The notes below the pieces were generated by a model that ran no database searches, was not told the origin of the DNA, and worked only from the letters and a program-made list of their open reading frames with translations. Shown piece after piece: positions 59,919 to 64,000 of a stretch of DNA of 64,000 nt; positions within the stretch are counted from its first letter, which is position 1, and every line of letters begins with the position of its first letter. The translations under genes and the position numbers were made by a program. Source of the stretch: Bosea sp. RAC05 (GTDB taxonomy: Bacteria > Pseudomonadota > Alphaproteobacteria > Rhizobiales > Beijerinckiaceae); assembly GCF_001713455.1 (NCBI RefSeq), contig NZ_CP016464.1, positions 2,900,001 to 2,964,000 of the forward strand. The letters run 5' to 3'.

Positions 59919-62366
59919 ATGCGGTTTATCCTGCGACTTTTCGGTTGGTTGTTCGCCGCCGGCGCCATCGTCTTCGTGATTGGCGCCGCCGTCGCGGGCG
60001 GCCTGCTCTGGCACTACTCCAAGGACCTGCCCGATTCGGCGCAGCTGCGGAACTACGAGCCGCCGGTGATGACCCGCGTCCATGCCGGCGACGGCTCGCT
60101 GATCGCCGAATTCGCGCGCGAGCGGCGCCTCTATCTGCCGATCCAGGCGGTTCCGAAGCTCGTCATCGACGCCTATCTCTCGGCCGAGGACAAGAACTTC
60201 TACAAGCATGTCGGCGTCGACCCGGAAGGCCTGGTGCGCGCTGCGATCACCAACTTCCGCAACCGCGCCGCCGGCCGGCGGCCGCAGGGTGCCTCGACCA
60301 TCACCCAGCAGGTGGCGAAGAACTTCCTCGTCGGCTCCGAGCAGAACATCGAGCGCAAGATTCGCGAGGCGCTGGTCGCGCTGCGAATCGAGTCGACCTA
60401 TTCCAAGGACAAGATCCTCGAGCTCTACCTGAACGAGATCTATCTCGGTGCGCCGGCGCCGGGGCAGGGCAGCTACGGCATCGCCGCCGCCGCGCTGAAC
60501 TATTTCGGCAAGTCGGTCCACGAGCTGAACCTGCACGAGGCCGCCTATCTCGCGGCCCTGCCGAAGGCGCCGACCGACCTGCACCCGTTCCGCAACCGCG
60601 AGCGCGCCATCGAGCGCCGCAACTACGTCATCGACCGCATGGTCGAGAACGGGTTCGTCAAGCGCGAGATCGGCGAGACCGCGAAGAAGCAGCCGCTCGG
60701 CGTCAACCCGCGGACCGTCTCGCCCAACAACATCGCCGCCGGCTATTTCGCCGAGGAGATCCGCCGCGAGCTGCAGGACCGCTATGGCGAGAAGAAGCTG
60801 CTCGAGGGCGGCCTCTCGGTGCGCGCCACCGTCGACCCCAAGATGCAGCTGATGGCGCGCAAGGCGCTCGTCGACGGCCTCGTGCGTTTCGACGAGGCGC
60901 GCGGCTGGCGCGGCGCGATCCAGAAGCTCGAGCTCTCCGCCCGCGACTGGGGCCTCGCCATCGGCGAGCTTCCGGTGCTGGGCGATGTCGCGCCCTGGCG
61001 GCTGGCCGTCGTCCTCGACGTCGCCGGCGACAGCGCCCGCCTCGGCCTGCACCCGCTGCGCGAAACCTCGGGCCACCTCAAGAACGACCGCGAGACGGTC
61101 ACCCTCGGCGCCGAAGGCATCAAGTGGACGCGCCGCGCCCGCGTCTCGCAGGCCGTCGCGGTCGGCGACGTCGTCTATGTCGAGCCGATGGAGAATCGCC
61201 CCGGCCAGGTGCGCCTGCGCCAGCTGCCGGAGGTCAACGGCGCGATCACCGTGATGGACCCGTTCTCGGGCCGCGTTCTGGCGATGGTCGGCGGCTTCAG
61301 CCACGACCAGTCGGAGTTCAACCGCGCCACGCAGGCGATGCGCCAGCCCGGCTCCTCGTTCAAGCCCTTCGTCTACGCCACGGCCCTGGACAACGGCTAC
61401 ACGCCGTCCTCGATCGTCCTCGACGCGCCCGTCGAGATCGACCAGGGCGGCGGGCTGGGCATGTGGCGGCCGGACAATTACGACGGCAAGTCGACCGGCC
61501 CGCGCACGCTGCGCTACGGCATCCAGTTCTCGAAGAACCTGATGACGGTGCGCCTCGCCAAGGATGTCGGCATGCCGCTGATCGCGGAATATGCCCGCCG
61601 CTTCGGCGTCTATGACGACATGCTCCCGGTGCTCTCGATGTCGCTGGGCGCCGGCGAGACCACGGTCATGCGCATGACCGCCGGCTACGCCATGCTCGTC
61701 AACGGCGGCAAGAAGATCCGGCCGACGCTGATCGACCGCATCCAGGACCGCTGGGGCGCGACCATCTTCCGCCACGACCAGCGCGTCTGCGAAGGCTGCA
61801 GCGCCGACAAATGGGCCGACCAGCGCGAGCCGCGCCTGATCGACAACCGCGACCAGGTGCTCGACCCGCTGACCGCCTACCAGATGGTCTCGATTATGGA
61901 GAGCGTCGTCAACGCCGGCACCGCGACCGTGGTCAAGTCGGTCGGCAAGCCGCTCGCGGGCAAGACCGGCACGACCAACGACGCCAAGGACGTCTGGTTC
62001 GTCGGCTTCTCGCCTGACCTCGCGGTCGGCGTCTACATGGGCTTCGACAAGCCGAAGTCGCTCGGCACCTCGGCCACCGCCGGCCAGTATGCCGCGCCGA
62101 TCTTCCGGGACTTCATGATGGCGGCGCTCAAGGACAAGCCGGCGACGCCGTTCCGCGTTCCCGCCGGCATCAAGCTGATCCGCGTCGACCCCAAGACCGG
62201 CATGCGCTCGGGCGGCGAGGGCGGAATCCTCGAGGCCTTCAAGCCGGGCACGGCGCCGCCCGACAGCTATTCGGTCATCGGCGCGGCCGGCGACGGCCTG
62301 ACGCCCTTCAGCGTCGCCCCCGGCGGCGGTCGCGCCGTCGGCTCCGGCACCGGCGGGCTCTACTGA
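59919..62366 (+). CDS. mrcA: Penicillin-binding protein 1A (glycosyltransferase/transpeptidase)
   Basis: 815-aa bifunctional class A PBP. A single N-terminal TM helix precedes a GT51 glycosyltransferase domain (AEDKNFYKHVGVD with the catalytic Glu; GASTITQQVAKN). The penicillin-binding transpeptidase domain has GSSFKPF (active-site Ser), SKN, and GKTGTTN. An OB-like insert lies between the domains. The ATG at 59919 is chosen; an upstream extension overlaps the amidase gene. It polymerises and crosslinks peptidoglycan. Confidence 0.93.
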   Translation: MRFILRLFGWLFAAGAIVFVIGAAVAGGLLWHYSKDLPDSAQLRNYEPPVMTRVHAGDGSLIAEFARERRLYLPIQAVPKLVIDAYLSAEDKNFYKHVGVDPEGLVRAAITNFRNRAAGRRPQGASTITQQVAKNFLVGSEQNIERKIREALVALRIESTYSKDKILELYLNEIYLGAPAPGQGSYGIAAAALNYFGKSVHELNLHEAAYLAALPKAPTDLHPFRNRERAIERRNYVIDRMVENGFVKREIGETAKKQPLGVNPRTVSPNNIAAGYFAEEIRRELQDRYGEKKLLEGGLSVRATVDPKMQLMARKALVDGLVRFDEARGWRGAIQKLELSARDWGLAIGELPVLGDVAPWRLAVVLDVAGDSARLGLHPLRETSGHLKNDRETVTLGAEGIKWTRRARVSQAVAVGDVVYVEPMENRPGQVRLRQLPEVNGAITVMDPFSGRVLAMVGGFSHDQSEFNRATQAMRQPGSSFKPFVYATALDNGYTPSSIVLDAPVEIDQGGGLGMWRPDNYDGKSTGPRTLRYGIQFSKNLMTVRLAKDVGMPLIAEYARRFGVYDDMLPVLSMSLGAGETTVMRMTAGYAMLVNGGKKIRPTLIDRIQDRWGATIFRHDQRVCEGCSADKWADQREPRLIDNRDQVLDPLTAYQMVSIMESVVNAGTATVVKSVGKPLAGKTGTTNDAKDVWFVGFSPDLAVGVYMGFDKPKSLGTSATAGQYAAPIFRDFMMAALKDKPATPFRVPAGIKLIRVDPKTGMRSGGEGGILEAFKPGTAPPDSYSVIGAAGDGLTPFSVAPGGGRAVGSGTGGLY

Positions 62367-62401
62367 CGTCCGCTCCAGCGACGGGCCTGCCATGAGGGCG
62401 A

Positions 62402-62425
62402 GCATGACGGGCTCGCCCGTCATGC
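62402..62425 (+). terminator. Strong hairpin between PBP1a and prfB genes
   Basis: Perfect 11-base stem GCATGACGGGC (62402-62412) / GCCCGTCATGC (62415-62425) with only a TC apex (effective loop includes adjacent pairs), followed by CGTTTA. Likely terminator for the mrcA transcript. Confidence 0.6.
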
Positions 62426-62483
62426 CGTTTACACCGGGCCCGTTCCCGCTTATCCCGACGCCAGATTCATCAAGGCCTATCGC

Positions 62484-63612
62484 ATGCGCCCAGAAATCCA
62501 GACGCAACTCGACAACGCCAAGCAGTCGATCGGACTGCTGAGGAGGCATCTTTGACTGGGATCAAGCCCAGCGCCGCCTCGCTGAACTGAACGCCCTCTC
62601 GGAGGGCCCCGACTTCTGGAACGACGCCGACGCCGCGCAGAAGCTGATGCGCGAGCGAACCTCGCTCGAAACCCAGATCGAGGGAATCCTCAAGCTCGAG
62701 CGCGACCTCGACGACGCCCTGACCTTCATCGAGCTCGGCGAGATGGAGGACGACGCCGCCTCGATCGCCGAGGGTGAGGCCGGCATCAAGGCCGTCGAGG
62801 TCGAATCCGCGCGGCTGCAGGTCGAGACTCTGCTCTCGGGCGAGGCCGACATGCTCGACACCTATCTCGAAATCCATCCCGGCGCCGGTGGAACCGAGAG
62901 CCAGGACTGGGCCGAGATGCTGCTGCGCATGTATCGGCGCTGGGGCGAGCGGCGGAAGTTCAAGGTCGAGACGCTCGAATACCAGGACGGCGACACCGCC
63001 GGCATCAAGTCCGCGACGCTGCAGTTCAAGGGCCACAATGCCTATGGCTGGCTGAAGACGGAGAGCGGCGTGCACCGGCTGGTGCGGATCTCGCCCTTCG
63101 ACTCCAATGCGCGGCGCCAGACCTCCTTCGCCTCGGTCTGGGTCTATCCCGTCGTCGACGACCGCATTGTCATCGAGATCAACGAATCGGATTGCCGGAT
63201 CGACACCTACCGCGCCCAGGGAGCGGGCGGGCAGCACATCAACACCACTGATTCGGCCGTGCGCATCACGCACATCCCGTCTGGCATCGCGGTGTCCTGC
63301 CAGCAGGAGCGCTCCCAGCATAAGAACAAGGCCAAGGCCTGGGACATGCTGCGCGCGCGACTCTACGAGGTCGAGCTGAAGAAGCGCGAGGACAAGGCCA
63401 ATGCCGAGCAGGCGTCCAAGACCGACATCGGCTGGGGTCACCAGATTCGCTCCTATGTGCTCCAGCCCTATCAGCTGGTGAAGGACCTGCGGACCGGCGT
63501 GGCTTCGACCGCTCCGTCCGAGGTTCTCGACGGCGCGCTCGATCCCTTCATGGAGGCCTCGCTGGCGCAGCGCGTCTACGGGACCGAAGTCGAGGTCGAG
63601 GACATCGACTGA
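62484..63612 (+). CDS. prfB: Peptide chain release factor 2, with programmed +1 frameshift
   Basis: RF2 recognises UGA and UAA stop codons. The reading frame starts at ATG 62484 (MRPEIQTQLD), hits an in-frame TGA at 62553-62555, and continues after a +1 shift as DWDQAQRRLAELN. The joined product (62484-62552 plus 62554-63612) is about 375 aa, the normal size. The catalytic GGQ is in GAGGQHINTTDSAVRIT. The domain blocks HPGAGGTESQDWAEML and the tripeptide region are intact. Confidence 0.94.
62541..62556 (+). promoter_or_regulatory. prfB recoding site
   Basis: AGGAGG (62541-62546) lies three bases before CTT TGA C (62550-62556). This matches the classical RF2 autoregulatory frameshift signal: the internal Shine-Dalgarno element and slow termination at UGA-C push the ribosome +1 when RF2 is scarce. 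The Shine-Dalgarno spacing matches the known element. Confidence 0.93.
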
Positions 63613-63727
63613 GCCAAGGCGGGCGCGTCCTGCGCGGGCTTCCCCGCAGCGCGACGCGCCGCCTGGCGATTTCCGCTCTCCGGCCCGATCGACTAGCGTC
63701 CTGCCGCATCCGTCGCGGAGCCGCCCC

Positions 63728-64000
63728 ATGACGCTGCCCAACCTCATCACCGTCGCCCGGCTGCTGATGGTGCCGCTCGCGATCATGATGATCCTCGACG
63801 GGCGCTGGATGCCGGCCTTCCTCGTCTTCGCCCTGGCTGGGCTGTCCGATGCGGTCGACGGCTATCTCGCCCGCCGCTTCGCCATGGCGAGCGATCTCGG
63901 CGCCTATCTCGATCCGATTGCCGACAAGGCGCTGATCGTCTCGATTTACGTCACGCTCGCGCTCGTCGGCGCGGTTCCGCCCTGGCTCGTGGTGCTCGTG
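63728..64000 (+). CDS. CDP-alcohol phosphatidyltransferase (3' end outside window)
   Basis: First 91 codons of a membrane phospholipid-synthesis enzyme. The CDP-alcohol phosphotransferase motif is complete: SDAVDGYLARRFAMASDLGAY with LDPIADK following, i.e. D-x2-D-G-x2-A-R-x8-G-x3-D-x3-D. N-terminus MTLPNLITVARLLMVPLA fits PgsA (phosphatidylglycerophosphate synthase) and cardiolipin-synthase-like members; which one cannot be settled from this fragment. ATG at 63728. Confidence 0.86.
   Translation, partial: MTLPNLITVARLLMVPLAIMMILDGRWMPAFLVFALAGLSDAVDGYLARRFAMASDLGAYLDPIADKALIVSIYVTLALVGAVPPWLVVLV

Noticed and set aside
63613..63727. Terminator between prfB and the CDP-alcohol phosphatidyltransferase gene
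   Set aside because: Only a 5-base perfect stem with mismatched extensions and no T-run; not strong enough to list.

Overview
The window is 64 kb of high-GC, gene-dense chromosome from an alphaproteobacterium, most likely a Hyphomicrobiales (Rhizobiales) member of the Bosea type. The basis is the housekeeping order (NDUFA12 - DUF2155 - aat - accC - accB - aroQ - DsbA; rne - amidase - PBP1a - prfB), the B12-dependent ribonucleotide reductase, the NrsF-type ECF sigma pair, and palindromic intergenic repeats of the kind common in rhizobia. The genus is an inference. I found no tRNA, rRNA, CRISPR array, insertion sequence or phage gene.

Layout. 1-4 kb: a patatin-like lipase (cut by the window start), an AI-2E family membrane protein and a membrane metallophosphoesterase. 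4.3-9.8 kb: a seven-gene Mrp/Mbh-type cation/proton antiporter operon in the order E-F-G-(DUF4040+MrpB fusion)-C-D-D', whose last gene carries an apparent one-base frameshift. 9.9-13.3 kb: an SLC13-type permease with RCK_C domains and a convergent alpha/beta hydrolase. 14.6-23.4 kb: a catabolic operon with a Rieske demethylase-type oxygenase, GntR/FCD regulator, VanB-type reductase, a complete branched-chain-amino-acid-type ABC importer, and a MetE-like zinc methyltransferase. 23.8-41.1 kb: redox, glycosyl-transfer and radical-SAM genes. 41.5-64 kb: core genes (nrdJ, complex I accessory subunit, aat, accCB, aroQ, a DsbA-like protein, an aminotransferase, an MscS channel, rne, amidase, PBP1a, prfB with its programmed frameshift, and the start of a CDP-alcohol phosphatidyltransferase).

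The most interesting feature is a local ECF-sigma regulon. An ECF sigma gene (38893-39462, minus) overlaps a six-TM DUF1109/NrsF-type anti-sigma gene. Eight intergenic sites match GTAAC(G/A/C)-N16-CG(A/T)A with exactly 16 bases of spacing. Each lies just upstream of a gene in the correct direction: 13489, 25004, 27659 and 27668 (a divergent pair sharing one palindromic -35), 29281, 30469, 39502 (the sigma gene itself) and 39639. Together they would drive a small membrane protein, a peroxiredoxin plus TlpA thioredoxin, a PhnD-like fragment plus FG-GAP protein, a degenerate metallophosphoesterase, a TIGR04283-type glycosyltransferase, an eight-gene operon (MerA-like flavoprotein, VTT membrane protein, DUF547, rhodanese, GT-C membrane transferase, two further sugar transferases, TIGR03169-type flavoprotein), and a radical SAM protein plus DUF302. 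The contents suggest an envelope redox/metal-stress response coupled to making or modifying a lipid-linked sugar or thiol compound. The product is unknown.

Start codons were moved from the longest reading frame where family length, a ribosome binding site, or (for the sigma factor and the glycosyltransferase) the promoter position required it.
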